Positions 1 through 8,874 of a stretch of 46,227 nt of DNA are shown here, piece after piece. The notes below the pieces were generated by a model that did not search any database, was not told the DNA's origin, and saw only the letters and a program-made list of their open reading frames with translations. The DNA is from Saprospiraceae bacterium (lineage in GTDB: Bacteria > Bacteroidota > Bacteroidia > Chitinophagales > Saprospiraceae): the NCBI GenBank assembly GCA_026989035.1, contig JALSKB010000178.1:1-46227 (forward strand), written 5' to 3'. Within the stretch, counting starts at the first letter, position 1, and every line of letters begins with the position of its first letter. A program made the translations under genes and the position numbers.

Positions 1-1
1 C

Positions 2-367
2 GATCGGGTCTTGCTGCTCAATTATTCCATCGATACCCGCAACGACACGGTGCCTGCTCTAAAGCGCTATGCCGAAAAACTGGGGGTGTCTTCCGACAAA
101 TGGCATTTCGTCACCGGAGACAAGGATGCCATCTACGAAATTGCAGACGATTACTTCAGCGTAGCCAAAGAAGATCCCGAAGCGCCCGGAGGGTTTGACC
201 ACAGCGGACGCCTCATTCTCGTCGATGGCAAAGGTCATGTGCGATCTTTTTGCGACGGTACAGACTCCCAAGATGTAGATCGATTTATCAAAGACATCGA
301 AAAGTTGCTTCGGGAAGAGTATGGGGGGTATCCTGCATCACAGAATTCGGCCGGCTCAAGTCATTAA
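2..367 (+). CDS. SCO1/SenC-family protein, C-terminal fragment
   Basis: The reading frame is open at the left window edge, so only about the last 120 residues are visible and the N-terminal anchor and CxxxC copper site lie outside. The visible part has a thioredoxin-fold ending with the FDHSG stretch that carries the third copper ligand (His) of SCO1/SenC proteins, followed by a LILVDGKG strand and a helix ending in KLLREEY. SCO proteins deliver copper to the CuA site of cytochrome c oxidase at the membrane; that role here is inferred from the family. The last 80 bp overlap the 3' end of the opposite-strand aminotransferase gene, and the tail after EEYGGY looks unconserved. A related periplasmic thiol oxidoreductase cannot be excluded without the N-terminus. 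Confidence 0.75.
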   Translation, partial: DRVLLLNYSIDTRNDTVPALKRYAEKLGVSSDKWHFVTGDKDAIYEIADDYFSVAKEDPEAPGGFDHSGRLILVDGKGHVRSFCDGTDSQDVDRFIKDIEKLLREEYGGYPASQNSAGSSH

Positions 368-1565
368 AGCTCGCTTCAGCACTTCTGCTCGGCAAGGGAA
401 GCAATTCCCGAACATGTTTTTCGAGAAAGTCTGCGGTGCGTCTGAGTTGGTGATCTGTTATGTCGGGGTCTGTCAACAGATTCAGCATGTGTGCACTGAG
501 GTGTTCGCCAACGGGATTGCTGCCGGCAACGTACTGCCAGGTTTCCCAGTTTTCAGTGATGGGATGCAAGGGGCTTTTCATCCAATCACCAATGGGGATC
601 TGTGCTTTTTCCGCCAATTGCAAGAAATACTTCCTGTCCCTGACCAAAAAGGGATAGCGTAGCCAACCGTGGGAGGCGTAATCCGGAACAAAAGGACGCG
701 GCAGTTGTAAGCGCTTAAAAAGAGCATCGTAAAAGGCGACAATCTCCCGCCGTCTCTCCAAAATTTTGTCAAATCGGCGCAAAGCTTGTAAGCCTGCTCT
801 AGCCTGGACTGCACCAAAACCTCTTAAATAGTTCTCCGGCATATCGGTACCCGAAAGCTCCAGCGATTCGGAGGAACCGGATACCAGGCTCCAGCTGCTC
901 AATTTGCGATACAACTTGAGCAAAGGCCAGTAAACGGCCGGTCGAAGCACATGCCTGCGCATAAAAAGCTGAATGCTGAGCAAGTATTCAAAGAGTCGGG
1001 AGGGCAAATTGAGCTTGGCTTCTTTTTCCTTCATGGCTTTCGCCAAACGAGGGGATTTGACATAGACAAAACCCCCTAAGCCCGTAGAAAAAGGCTTATT
1101 CCACTGCGTGGAAAAAAATGCCGCATCTCCCAAAGTGCCGTTAGGTCTTCCCTTATAACTTCCGCCAAAACCATGTGCACAATCCTCAATGACAAAGAGT
1201 TTTTTCTCCCTGGCTAAAGCCAAAATGGGGTCGAAATCAGGACTTAATCCAAAAGTGTTCTGTACGATAATGGCCCGCGTAGCAGGCGTGATCCGAGCTT
1301 GAATTTGCTCAACCGAACTGTTGAAGGTACAGGGCTCGATTTCCGAGTACACAGGGCGCGCACCGGTGTAGATAATGGCATTGGGTACCACCACACAGGT
1401 GAAAGCCGGAACAATGACTTCATCGCCTTGCCCGATACCCAAGCTTCTCAGCAAAGCATAAAGGCCTTGCCTCCCTTTCCCAAAAAGTGTGATATGCTCT
1501 GACGATACCCCCATTTGCGCAGCCAAAGCAGCCCGGTATCGGTCAATGTCGTTTCCCTTTTTCAT
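288..1565 (-). CDS. DegT/DnrJ/EryC1/StrS-family PLP aminotransferase
   Basis: A 425-residue fold-type I PLP protein. The sugar-aminotransferase signature is present: GDEVIVPAFTCV near residue 47, a cofactor-contacting EDCAHGFGG around 127-135, and the probable Schiff-base lysine K157 in WNKPFSTGLGG. Family members usually transaminate nucleotide-linked keto-sugars for O-antigen, capsule or glycan synthesis; the substrate here is unknown. The ATG at 1563-1565 is the natural start. No sugar-nucleotide genes adjoin it, so pathway assignment is not possible. The C-terminal ~25 residues run into the convergent SCO1-like gene (80-bp overlap) and are serine/proline rich, which suggests a recent C-terminal extension. 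Confidence 0.85.
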   Translation of the reverse strand: MKKGNDIDRYRAALAAQMGVSSEHITLFGKGRQGLYALLRSLGIGQGDEVIVPAFTCVVVPNAIIYTGARPVYSEIEPCTFNSSVEQIQARITPATRAIIVQNTFGLSPDFDPILALAREKKLFVIEDCAHGFGGSYKGRPNGTLGDAAFFSTQWNKPFSTGLGGFVYVKSPRLAKAMKEKEAKLNLPSRLFEYLLSIQLFMRRHVLRPAVYWPLLKLYRKLSSWSLVSGSSESLELSGTDMPENYLRGFGAVQARAGLQALRRFDKILERRREIVAFYDALFKRLQLPRPFVPDYASHGWLRYPFLVRDRKYFLQLAEKAQIPIGDWMKSPLHPITENWETWQYVAGSNPVGEHLSAHMLNLLTDPDITDHQLRRTADFLEKHVRELLPLPSRSAEASFNDLSRPNSVMQDTPHTLPEATFRCL

Positions 1566-1802
1566 CTGTGTAACCTTATTGCTCCGCCAAGGAGGGGCAG
1601 CGGTAAACCTGTGGAATGCTCAAGACTTCACCTCATCTTTCAGGTACAACGTTCGCACAGCCTCATTCGCTCCTTTTGTTAGGAAAACAGCTGCCCTTCT
1701 TCCTTGTTCACCTTTATCAGGTAAAATTCCTTTACAGAATAAAGCGGCTGAAATGAGTTGCCTCCCCCGTTAAAAAAGACAAAAACCAATAAATAAAATA
1801 AT

Positions 1803-1827
1803 TAACTTCTTGATTATCAATAAGTTA
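1803..1827. promoter_or_regulatory. Candidate operator: 25-bp palindrome
   Basis: TAACTTCTTGAT, a central T, then ATCAATAAGTTA form a 12+1+12 inverted repeat with one mismatch. It contains TTGAT/ATCAA half-sites like those of Crp/Fnr regulators, but separated by 1 base rather than the classical 4. It lies about 110 bp upstream of the Crp/Fnr start codon, so autoregulation is a reasonable inference. Confidence 0.45.
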
Positions 1828-1898
1828 TTCAGCTTTCTACTTTAAGAAAATTAGGACAAGTTGCCACTCTTGTACTTTTCCACTCTACCAGCTCCTTC

Positions 1899-1906
1899 TA
1901 CTTTTG
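1899..1906 (+). promoter_or_regulatory. Bacteroidota -7 element of the Crp/Fnr gene
   Basis: TACTTTTG matches the TAnnTTTG consensus exactly. A TTTC at 1877-1880, 18 bp upstream, can serve as the -33 element. The predicted leader is about 25-30 nt. Confidence 0.6.
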
Positions 1907-1937
1907 TTATCGTCAAGAACCTTTAAATCGTTGAATC

Positions 1938-2621
1938 ATGGTCGCTAAAGCTTCTTTTCTCGAAATTTTCAAGCAGTTGAGCTTCTTTGATGTACTTTCG
2001 GACAGCGAATTGCAAAAATTGCAAAGTTTATCCACCTTAGAAACCCTTGATCGTTATCGTTATATCTTTAAACACAACGATGCTGCCGAAAATCTCTACA
2101 TCTTGGTAGAGGGCATTGTAAAAACCGGCCGTCATTCTTCAGATGAACGCGAGGTTATTAAAAACATTCTGCATCCGATCTCAATTTTTGGAGAATTGTC
2201 TTTAGTCGGCCAAGAGACCCACATGGAGTTTGCCATGACCATGAATCAACGAACCTCCTTTATAAAAATTGACGCACGAGGTTTTAAGGAGCTGATGTGC
2301 AAAAATTCCGAGCTAAGCCTAAATATGCTGAATCTCATAGGCGGTCGTTTACAGCGCACCGAGAGAAAGCTGGAATCCCTGATTTTCAAAGATGCCCGCA
2401 CCCGTATTATCGATTTCATCAAGGATATGGCACGCCAAAGAGGCCGTCGAGTGGGTTATGAAATGCTGTTCAAACACTGCCTGACCCAACAGGAAATCGC
2501 CAACATTACGGGTACCTCCCGACAAACCGTAACCAGCGTACTCAACGAATTGCGCAAGGAAAACCTCATCACGTTCAACCGCAGAACCATTCTCATTAGG
2601 GATATGTCAAAGTTGGCTTGA
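1938..2621 (+). CDS. Crp/Fnr-family transcriptional regulator
   Basis: A 227-residue protein with an N-terminal cyclic-nucleotide-binding-type beta barrel (about 15-125, with FGELSL near 95) and a C-terminal winged helix-turn-helix (LTQQEIANITGTSRQTVTS, about 183-201). The recognition helix ends SRQTVTSVLNELR, the usual Crp_C form. It has only two cysteines (about 120 and 182), far apart, so it lacks the N-terminal [4Fe-4S] cysteine cluster of true Fnr; ligand and signal cannot be told. It is transcribed alone from a TAnnTTTG promoter, and a near-perfect palindrome upstream may be its binding site. Confidence 0.88.
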   Translation: MVAKASFLEIFKQLSFFDVLSDSELQKLQSLSTLETLDRYRYIFKHNDAAENLYILVEGIVKTGRHSSDEREVIKNILHPISIFGELSLVGQETHMEFAMTMNQRTSFIKIDARGFKELMCKNSELSLNMLNLIGGRLQRTERKLESLIFKDARTRIIDFIKDMARQRGRRVGYEMLFKHCLTQQEIANITGTSRQTVTSVLNELRKENLITFNRRTILIRDMSKLA

Positions 2622-2661
2622 GAAACGCCCGTTCGTTACGTATAATACACCTTGGCAAGGC

Positions 2662-3471
2662 TCATTTGGCAGTTTCCCTTTTATACTTCAACAAGCGGCC
2701 GGTGGGCAAATACGAAAAAACCAAGTCCCTATCCGTCAAACGCACTATTTTGTATTTGTCTTCTTCTTTTTCAGCAGGTGTTCGGCAATACAAAAAGCCC
2801 TTTTCAATCTTTATTTGGGCATGGTCCATATATTCTCCGTCGTAGTACTCTATTTTCCTAAGTCCATCAAATTCTATAACGTTTAAGGTATCCATGCTTG
2901 AAACCCAACGTCCCTGAATTTGATTGTATTCCACTTGGTTGTTTTTCTTGTTTTTCAGTAAGGGTCGGAAACTTAAAAGGGCTGAAGCAAAATCTTGAGC
3001 TTGCGGAAGCCCCATTGATCTATTTCCTTTTTCGAGTTTTTTGATTTCCTTCCCCCCTGCAAAGTAGTGTTGTGCCTCGTACTGCAGTTCCGTTTGAGCA
3101 TAATCAAAGCCCAAAAAAAGACCTGCGCTATCCATGAGTTGTTTGTAATGCTGCTCAGCATCATAGACAAAGATCAATTTGTCTTGCCAAAGATAGTACG
3201 TTGTGGTCATGGCGCCATAAGACAACCCGATCCACTCAACCACTTTAAACAAGCTGTCATTTTTATAATAGCCTTTTAGTTCAGCGCCCTGATCCGGTAC
3301 ATTTTCCAAGTAGTCTTCGCCGCTTAATTCAGCGACGACAAAATCGGTCTGTCGGTTAATCCATTCTAAACGGGCATTGATTTGATCAACGGGTCCACTT
3401 TTTGCTTTACTTTGAGAATAGCCGAGATTTGCCGAAAGGGCCAAAGCGAGTAGCACGAGTATTTGCCGCAT
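2662..3471 (-). CDS. Secreted protein of unknown function, lipocalin-like C-terminus
   Basis: I do not recognise a named family. The 269-residue product starts with a clear Sec signal peptide (hydrophobic LVLLALALSANLGYSQ, cleavage after about residue 20). Residues about 195-265 start with IQGRW, then alternate short strands (IEFDGLRKIEYYDGEY, KGFLYCRT, YKIVRLTDRDLVFSYL). This resembles lipocalin-like domains common in Bacteroidota, where a GxW motif opens the barrel. It is probably periplasmic or secreted. It stands alone on the minus strand between the Crp/Fnr gene and RNase Z. The signal-peptide coding region contains one copy (3427-3438) of the iterated 12-base word described in the findings. 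Confidence 0.6.
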   Translation of the reverse strand: MRQILVLLALALSANLGYSQSKAKSGPVDQINARLEWINRQTDFVVAELSGEDYLENVPDQGAELKGYYKNDSLFKVVEWIGLSYGAMTTTYYLWQDKLIFVYDAEQHYKQLMDSAGLFLGFDYAQTELQYEAQHYFAGGKEIKKLEKGNRSMGLPQAQDFASALLSFRPLLKNKKNNQVEYNQIQGRWVSSMDTLNVIEFDGLRKIEYYDGEYMDHAQIKIEKGFLYCRTPAEKEEDKYKIVRLTDRDLVFSYLPTGRLLKYKRETAK

Positions 3472-3508
3472 CTTTTAGGGGCCTTATGTTTAATAAATAC
3501 AAGAGTTT

Positions 3509-3530
3509 TTGAGATGCATAGGCATCTCAA
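3509..3530. repeat. Intergenic hairpin, 9-bp stem
   Basis: TTGAGATGC, loop ATAG, GCATCTCAA: a perfect 9-bp stem just upstream of the secreted unknown gene. There is no U-tract in either direction, so it is not a standard terminator. Its GAGATGC/GCATCTC core recurs in the hairpin at 34709-34746. A second inverted repeat (TTGTGCAA at 3604-3611, TTGCACAA at 3632-3639) lies in the same spacer. Confidence 0.5.
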
Positions 3531-3722
3531 TGGGGTGGGCTGGGATATTTGCTTCTCGTCAATGGGTGAAAGCAGCGTTTAAACCACTACTACCAAACTG
3601 AGCTTGTGCAAAGCTACTCAAAGCTTTTCAATTGCACAACTTCTTAGTGCACTCCTCTTTTTCTTTTTTCCCTGTTTAAGTCTTCCGGTCCAAACCTCCA
3701 ACTCACTCTACTTGGCCACATC

Positions 3723-4673
3723 TCAAGAATCCATAGTGTTTTGACGAACCTTGGGCACCTCATACCTTTTCCCCTCTTCGGCCAAATAGGTACGGGGAAA
3801 AACGGCCCGCGCTTCCTCCAGAAAAGGAGTTAAATCGGCATACCGGCCGGAGAAATGTCCCAGCAGCAAGGCCTGTGCTCCGGCATCGCGAGCTATAGCA
3901 GCAGCTTGAGCAGCTGTGCTGTGCATAGAACGCAAGGCTTTATCCTCTCGTTCTGTAGTAAAAGTGCTTTCGTGATAAATCAGATGGATGCCTTCCAGGG
4001 CTTTCGCCAAATGAGGCAGATAGAGGGTGTCGCTACAATAAGCAAAAGAGCGCGGCGGAGGTGTCGGAAGGCTGAGTTCTTCGACTCCGATTTTTTCTTC
4101 CCCGATGATCAAGTCTTCTCCCCTTTTTACGGCTTTAATCTGCTCAATACTCAAACCGTATTCTTGGATTTTTTCTTTTAGCATCTTCCGCTCTCTTTGC
4201 TTTTCGCGAAAGATGTAGCCGGATACCGGAATGCGGTGTTTCAAGGGCAAATTCCAAACGCTGAGTTCATCCGTTTCAAAGATGCAGCGGGACGCCCCTT
4301 CCGTAGGAACTTCTACAAAACGCAGGCTAAAGCTCAAGTCCCTTTGCAAGGCATCCAACTGAGGAAGGATGACGGCTTTCAGGCCTTTGGGAGAAAAAAC
4401 GGTAAGTGGTTTGTTCCTTCCTTGCAAGGACATGCTGCTCAACAGCCCTACCAGACCAAAGTAGTGATCTCCATGCAGATGCGTGATAAAAATTTCCCGA
4501 ATAGCAAAAGGCGAGAGACCGAAGTCGTGTAATTGAAATTGCGTGCCCTCGCCACAGTCAATCAAAAACTTGTGATGCTCTATCTGCAGCAACTGAGCCG
4601 ACGGATGCCGGTGGTGGGCGTACAAAGCTCCTCCACAACCCAGAACCGTTACCGAAAAATCCGTTTCAGCCAT
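3723..4673 (-). CDS. rnz: Ribonuclease Z (tRNA 3' endonuclease)
   Basis: A short-form RNase Z of the metallo-beta-lactamase fold that removes tRNA 3' trailers. The metal site ITHLHGDH lies near residues 63-70, preceded by FLIDCGEGTQ. The family-specific LLLGHFSGRY stretch is near the C-terminus, and a YHESTF motif supplies further ligands. I chose the ATG at 4673, which gives 316 residues opening MAETDFSVTVLG; an in-frame ATG at 4697 would add 8 residues but overlaps the upstream gene by 20 bp. The STAS gene ends 4 nt before the chosen start, so the two are almost certainly co-transcribed and translationally coupled. The copy of the iterated word at 4001-4012 lies in this gene. Confidence 0.93.
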   Translation of the reverse strand: MAETDFSVTVLGCGGALYAHHRHPSAQLLQIEHHKFLIDCGEGTQFQLHDFGLSPFAIREIFITHLHGDHYFGLVGLLSSMSLQGRNKPLTVFSPKGLKAVILPQLDALQRDLSFSLRFVEVPTEGASRCIFETDELSVWNLPLKHRIPVSGYIFREKQRERKMLKEKIQEYGLSIEQIKAVKRGEDLIIGEEKIGVEELSLPTPPPRSFAYCSDTLYLPHLAKALEGIHLIYHESTFTTEREDKALRSMHSTAAQAAAIARDAGAQALLLGHFSGRYADLTPFLEEARAVFPRTYLAEEGKRYEVPKVRQNTMDS

Positions 4674-4677
4674 GAAC

Positions 4678-5073
4678 TCATTCGTCCAGCTCTTCATCCG
4701 GTTCAGCTGTTATTTGGCGTTCCAGCTCTTCCATCATGAAGTAGTCTTCAGCCTCTGAAGTGGTGGGAAGGATATTCAGCACTTTATCCAAGCGGGAAAT
4801 GGAAATCAGCTTTTTCACACTGGGCTGGTGAATACCTGTAAGGATAAAGCTGCCCTGCTCCCCGCCCCAGAGGCGATCAGCAGTGAGGATGGCACTAAGT
4901 CCGGATGAATCCACAAATTCCAGCTGAGATAAATCCAAAATCAAACGCTTGATGCCTTCGTTGGAAAGCACCACAAATTTCGATTTTAACTCAGGTGCTA
5001 TAGCTGCGTTCAAGTTCTTTTCTTCTAAAGTAAAGACCGCATAATGCGGCGTCGTTTTCAATGAAAATTTCAT
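4678..5073 (-). CDS. STAS-domain protein (anti-sigma factor antagonist type)
   Basis: A 131-residue single-domain STAS protein. The diagnostic FVDSSGLSAIL stretch (about 53-63) carries the DSSG motif whose serine is phosphorylated in SpoIIAA-type anti-anti-sigma factors. The rest (LILDLSQLEF before it, LTGIHQPSVKKLISISRLDKVLNI after it) follows the domain order. The acidic C-terminal tail (EPDEELDE) is extra. No kinase or sigma partner is encoded nearby, so its partner is unknown. It precedes rnz by 4 nt, in an operon with a TAnnTTTG box at 5187-5194. Confidence 0.85.
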   Translation of the reverse strand: MKFSLKTTPHYAVFTLEEKNLNAAIAPELKSKFVVLSNEGIKRLILDLSQLEFVDSSGLSAILTADRLWGGEQGSFILTGIHQPSVKKLISISRLDKVLNILPTTSEAEDYFMMEELERQITAEPDEELDE

Positions 5074-5415
5074 ACCTCCGGTAGATTATTTTGCTTTACC
5101 ATGGAGCTCGTCCAAAGCAAACGACTCCTCGTATTTTCCTGTTCAATCGGTCATTGGCAACCGTTTTTGCTCTAGCCAATCAAAGGCAAAAGTACAGAAT
5201 AATCTGAAATCCAACACAAGGCAATGGCGCGGAGTATTTTTCACAGGCATAAGGGATCAATCTCAGATAATACGCGTATCTTTGGCCTTTACTATGACAA
5301 TTTGACTGCTTTTTGAACCAAATGGGCTTAATGGCATTGTTTTTAAGGTAAGAAAGTGCGGTACTTTTTTCATTTTTGCGACAGCAAACGAACCTAAACG
5401 AGTTAGGAGAAACAG
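5074..5415. other. Intergenic region between STAS gene and clpC
   Basis: This 342-bp divergent spacer holds the STAS -7 box (5187-5194, minus strand). On the plus strand there is a near-consensus TACTTTTT upstream of clpC and a good Shine-Dalgarno AGGAG at 5405-5409, 6 nt before the clpC ATG, unusual for this window where most genes lack one. I see no RNA gene or repeat in it. Confidence 0.5.
5187..5194 (-). promoter_or_regulatory. -7 element of the STAS-rnz operon
   Basis: On the minus strand the sequence reads TACTTTTG, an exact TAnnTTTG match. The expected leader is about 105 nt. The -33 element is poor. Confidence 0.5.
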
Positions 5416-7944
5416 ATGAACAGAAAATTTTCGCCAGAAGTCAAGCAAATCATCTCTCGCAGTCGTGAGATGGCCTTGCGACTGGGCCATGATTACATCG
5501 GAGCAGAGCACCTTCTGCTCGGGGTGTTGGAATATCCGGATACCTTAGCGGTCAGAATTTTAGAATTGTTGGAAGTAGATACAGAGGCGTTAAAAGAAGC
5601 TATTGAGCATTCCATTCAGAACAACTCCTTTGCCCGGGAACCTTTGAATGTGGGCAACTTGCCCCTCAACCGCCTGGCTGCTAAAGTCTTGAAAATCACC
5701 TTTTTAGAAGCTACCGAGATGCGTACTGAAGAGATTCATCCGGAGCATTTAATCCTTTCTATCTTACGTCACAACGAAAATCTAGCCAGCCGCATCTTAC
5801 ACGAATTCAAGGTGGATTACGAGTTGTTTCGCACGGAATTGGAAATCGCTAACTATCAAAGCGATTTTCCGGAAACAGATCCCTTTTTGCAGGCCTCAGA
5901 TGAAGATGAGCCTATGGGGGAAGAACAAATTCGGCGCCATCAACAAAAGAAGCAAAGCTCCAAATCAAAAACGCCTGTATTGGACAATTTCGGTAGAGAT
6001 GTTACCCGATTGGCTCAGGAAGGCAAGCTGGATCCCATCATTGGCCGTGATCGCGAAATAGAGCGGGTTTCGCAGATCTTATCGCGGCGCAAGAAGAACA
6101 ACCCCATCCTCATCGGAGAACCCGGTGTAGGTAAAACGGCCATAGTAGAACGTTTGGCCTTGCGAATCATTGAGCGCAAAGTCTCGCGAACTCTCTTCAA
6201 CAAGCGCATCGTGATGTTGGATTTGGCGGCCTTGGTGGCCGGAACGAAATACCGCGGACAATTTGAAGAGCGCATGAAGGCCATCATGAATGAGCTGGAG
6301 AAATCGAGAGATGTCATCCTTTTCATCGATGAAATTCACACCATCGTAGGTGCAGGGGGAGCTACGGGCTCTTTGGATGCCTCCAACATTTTCAAACCAG
6401 CCTTGGCGCGCGGAGAACTGCAGTGTATCGGAGCGTCAACCCTTGACGAATACCGTCAATACATCGAAAAAGACGGGGCGCTCGACAGGCGTTTCCAAAA
6501 GGTCATGGTGGACCCTCCTACCCTGGAGGAAGCCATCAACATCCTGCAAAATATCAAGCCCAAATACGAGGAATTTCATCACGTATCGTACGCAGATGAA
6601 GCTATTGAGGCTTGCGCCAAATTGAGTGATCGCTATATCACCGATCGTTATCTGCCGGACAAAGCCATTGATGTTTTGGATGAAGCCGGAGCACGCGTGC
6701 ACCTCAAAAACATCCACGTTCCTAAGCACATCGAAGAACTCGAGGCAAAAATTGAATCGGTTAAAGAACAAAAAAGCCAGGCCGTCAAGAATCAGGACTA
6801 CGAGCGAGCTGCCGATTTGCGCGATGTGGAATCTCGCCTGAGTGCTCAGTTGGAAGTGGAACGCGAAGCTTGGGAAGAAGAATCCAAAACCAAGCGCTAT
6901 CCCGTCACGGAAGAAAACATCGCAGAAGTCGTTGCCATGATGACCGGCATCCCCGTCAATCGCGTCGCCCAAAGCGAAAGCAAAAAGCTGGTCCATATGG
7001 GCAAAGACCTGCGCGAGGCCATCATCGGGCAAGATGAGGCCATTGAAAAAATCACCAAAGCCATCCAGCGCAATCGCGTAGGTCTCAAAGACCCGAAAAA
7101 ACCCATTGGCTCTTTCATCTTTTTGGGGCCCACAGGCGTGGGCAAAACCGAATTAGCCAAAGCCCTGGCGCGCTACCTCTTCGATTCCGAAGACGCTTTG
7201 GTGCGCATAGATATGAGCGAGTACATGGAAAAATTTTCCGTGACAAGGCTCATCGGCGCTCCCCCGGGTTTCGTCGGCTATGAAGAAGGTGGCCAACTCA
7301 CCGAAAAGGTGCGTCGCAAACCCTATTCCGTCATTCTCCTTGACGAAATTGAAAAGGCCCATCCGGATGTTTACAACATCCTGCTGCAGGTTCTCGATGA
7401 CGGCCAACTCACCGACGGCTTGGGACGTCGCGTCGATTTTAAAAACACCATCATCATCATGACTTCCAACATTGGCGTACGCCAGTTGAAAGACTTCGGC
7501 CAGGGTGTGGGCTTTGCTACGCAAGCGCGTAAACAAGCTGCCGACGAACACTCGCGCAGCGTCATTCAAAATGCCTTGAAGCGCACCTTTTCACCTGAAT
7601 TTCTCAATCGCATAGATGATGTGGTGATCTTCAACAGCTTGAACAAGGAAAATATCTTCAAGATCATAGACATCACCTTGAAAGAGCTGTACGAACGCTT
7701 GAGCAATATGAACTATCGCCTCAAGCTCTCGAAAAAAGCGAAAGAATTCGTTGCCGAAAAAGGCTATGATCCTCAGTTCGGTGCACGTCCCTTAAACCGG
7801 GCTGTGCAAAAATATATTGAAGACCCGTTAGCGGAGTTTATCCTCCAAAACAACCCGCCTGAGGGAAGCGTCTTTGAAGCCGTTTTGTCAAAAGACAAAT
7901 CCAAATTGGAAATCAAATTGGTAGAAAAGAAAGCTGCCCACTAA
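5416..7944 (+). CDS. clpC: ATP-dependent Clp protease ATP-binding subunit ClpC
   Basis: An 842-residue Hsp100/Clp unfoldase that feeds substrates to ClpP. Domains in order: double Clp-N repeat (about 1-145), AAA+ D1 with Walker A GEPGVGKT (234-241) and Walker [10 protein letters not shown] (about 300-308), a UVR/M segment ([10 protein letters not shown] near 461) that marks ClpC rather than ClpA or ClpB, then AAA+ D2 with Walker A GPTGVGKT (571-578), and a C-terminal D2-small domain. The VGF tripeptide at 698-700 is the ClpP-docking loop. No mcsA, mcsB or ctsR neighbours are present, so regulation differs from Firmicutes. A Shine-Dalgarno and the ATG at 5416 fix the start, and a strong terminator follows the stop. 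Confidence 0.97.
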   Translation: MNRKFSPEVKQIISRSREMALRLGHDYIGAEHLLLGVLEYPDTLAVRILELLEVDTEALKEAIEHSIQNNSFAREPLNVGNLPLNRLAAKVLKITFLEATEMRTEEIHPEHLILSILRHNENLASRILHEFKVDYELFRTELEIANYQSDFPETDPFLQASDEDEPMGEEQIRRHQQKKQSSKSKTPVLDNFGRDVTRLAQEGKLDPIIGRDREIERVSQILSRRKKNNPILIGEPGVGKTAIVERLALRIIERKVSRTLFNKRIVMLDLAALVAGTKYRGQFEERMKAIMNELEKSRDVILFIDEIHTIVGAGGATGSLDASNIFKPALARGELQCIGASTLDEYRQYIEKDGALDRRFQKVMVDPPTLEEAINILQNIKPKYEEFHHVSYADEAIEACAKLSDRYITDRYLPDKAIDVLDEAGARVHLKNIHVPKHIEELEAKIESVKEQKSQAVKNQDYERAADLRDVESRLSAQLEVEREAWEEESKTKRYPVTEENIAEVVAMMTGIPVNRVAQSESKKLVHMGKDLREAIIGQDEAIEKITKAIQRNRVGLKDPKKPIGSFIFLGPTGVGKTELAKALARYLFDSEDALVRIDMSEYMEKFSVTRLIGAPPGFVGYEEGGQLTEKVRRKPYSVILLDEIEKAHPDVYNILLQVLDDGQLTDGLGRRVDFKNTIIIMTSNIGVRQLKDFGQGVGFATQARKQAADEHSRSVIQNALKRTFSPEFLNRIDDVVIFNSLNKENIFKIIDITLKELYERLSNMNYRLKLSKKAKEFVAEKGYDPQFGARPLNRAVQKYIEDPLAEFILQNNPPEGSVFEAVLSKDKSKLEIKLVEKKAAH

Positions 7945-7957
7945 ACAGCAAATTCAA

Positions 7958-7997
7958 CCGACAAAAAGGCTCTGGTCCTTTTTGTCGGATTTTTTTC
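7958..7997 (+). terminator. Rho-independent terminator after clpC (or infC attenuator)
   Basis: CCGACAAAAAGG (7958-7969), 7-nt loop, CCTTTTTGTCGG (7977-7988): a perfect 12-bp stem followed by ATTTTTTTC. It ends only 20 nt before the proposed infC start, leaving no room for a separate infC promoter, so it may act as an attenuator. Confidence 0.9.
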
Positions 7998-8017
7998 ACA
8001 ACAAAACAAATGAACAT

Positions 8018-8602
8018 TTGGCAAAGAGATCACGAAGCAACAAACGACCGGAAAGGAAAATCTTCTTTCGAACCAACCGCCAAATCAGGGTGCCCGAAGT
8101 ACGACTCGTAGGAGATAACCTCAACGAAGTCAGTCAAGTTGCCGGCCGGGAAGTGAAACCCGATATCTACCCCACTGCTCAAGTCCAACGCTGGGCAGAT
8201 GAACTGGATCTGGATCTGGTGGAAATCTCTCCCAATGCTTCCCCTCCTGTAGTGAAAATCATCGACTACAACAAATTTCTCTACGAAAAAAAGCGGAAGG
8301 AAAAAGAAATGAAGGCCAAAACGGCCAAAACCGTCATCAAGGAAATACGCTTCGGCCCCAATACGGATGAACACGATTTCAACTTTAAACTCAAACACGC
8401 CAAAGAATTCCTTGAAAAGGGTGCTAAAGTCAAGGCCTACGTCCATTTTAAAGGACGTACCATCGTCTTCAAAGAACGGGGAGAATTGCTCTTGCTTCGA
8501 TTTATCAAGGAGTTGGAGGGTTATGGCACCGTCGAATCCCTGCCTCAAATGATGGGCCGCCGCATGTCGGTGATGATCTCTCCGGTCAAGAAAAAGAAAT
8601 AA
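8018..8602 (+). CDS. infC: Translation initiation factor IF-3
   Basis: IF-3 binds the 30S subunit and discriminates start codons. The IF3_N domain opens with [16 protein letters not shown], and IF3_C includes [20 protein letters not shown] and later [11 protein letters not shown]. No in-frame ATG exists before the middle of the protein. The TTG at 8018 gives a 194-residue product beginning [10 protein letters not shown], a sensible basic N-terminus; the TTG at 7982 lies inside the terminator stem and is unlikely. A non-AUG start is the known autoregulation device of infC in other bacteria (AUU in E. coli). It leads the infC-rpmI-rplT cluster; thrS, its usual neighbour, is replaced here by clpC. 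Confidence 0.93.
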   Translation: MAKRSRSNKRPERKIFFRTNRQIRVPEVRLVGDNLNEVSQVAGREVKPDIYPTAQVQRWADELDLDLVEISPNASPPVVKIIDYNKFLYEKKRKEKEMKAKTAKTVIKEIRFGPNTDEHDFNFKLKHAKEFLEKGAKVKAYVHFKGRTIVFKERGELLLLRFIKELEGYGTVESLPQMMGRRMSVMISPVKKKK

Positions 8603-8643
8603 ACCGCAAAAGAAAATGGCCTTGCTGTTTTCAAATTATTGTG

Positions 8644-8651
8644 TACCTTTG
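8644..8651 (+). promoter_or_regulatory. -7 element upstream of rpmI
   Basis: TACCTTTG is an exact TAnnTTTG match. CTTG at 8621-8624 lies 19 bp upstream as a possible -33. It would give rpmI-rplT a promoter independent of infC, with a leader of about 25 nt. Confidence 0.6.
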
Positions 8652-8679
8652 CCGCCCGTACAACAAAACAGAAGGTATT

Positions 8680-8874
8680 ATGCCTAAAATGAAAACGCAT
8701 TCCAGCGCCAAAAAGCGCTTTAAAGTAACCGGATCAGGCAAGATCGCGCGTCGTCATGCACGGACCTCTCACCTCATGCGCAAAAAGAGCAAAAAAGCCA
8801 AATTGCGCCTGAGACATAGCGGTCTGATCAGCAAGGCTGACTTCAAGCGCGTTCGCTTGCTGCTCGGGATCTAA
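8680..8874 (+). CDS. rpmI: 50S ribosomal protein L35
   Basis: A 64-residue, very basic protein matching L35 along its length: [20 protein letters not shown], then [22 protein letters not shown] and a C-terminus ending VRLLLGI. I place the start at the ATG at 8680, the classical MPKMKT beginning, rather than an upstream GTG that would add 13 unrelated residues and include the promoter. It lies between infC and rplT in the conserved order. Confidence 0.97.
   Translation: MPKMKTHSSAKKRFKVTGSGKIARRHARTSHLMRKKSKKAKLRLRHSGLISKADFKRVRLLLGI

Larger units (their letters stand above)
1566..1937. other. Divergent intergenic region with regulatory signals
   Basis: This 372-bp stretch separates the aminotransferase from the Crp/Fnr gene. 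Its right half is A+T rich and holds a 25-bp imperfect palindrome and a TAnnTTTG promoter (separate entries). I see no convincing gene: the open frame across the left part lacks a recognisable product and overlaps the aminotransferase start. Confidence 0.6.

Noticed and set aside
1489-1773. Possible 94-residue gene upstream of the Crp/Fnr gene
   Set aside because: It overlaps the aminotransferase 5' end on the other strand and has no family resemblance or plausible start context.
7982-8017. TTG at 7982 as infC start
   Set aside because: It lies inside the 3' arm of the terminator stem and would put the stem and T-run within the coding sequence; the TTG at 8018 gives a more typical N-terminus.
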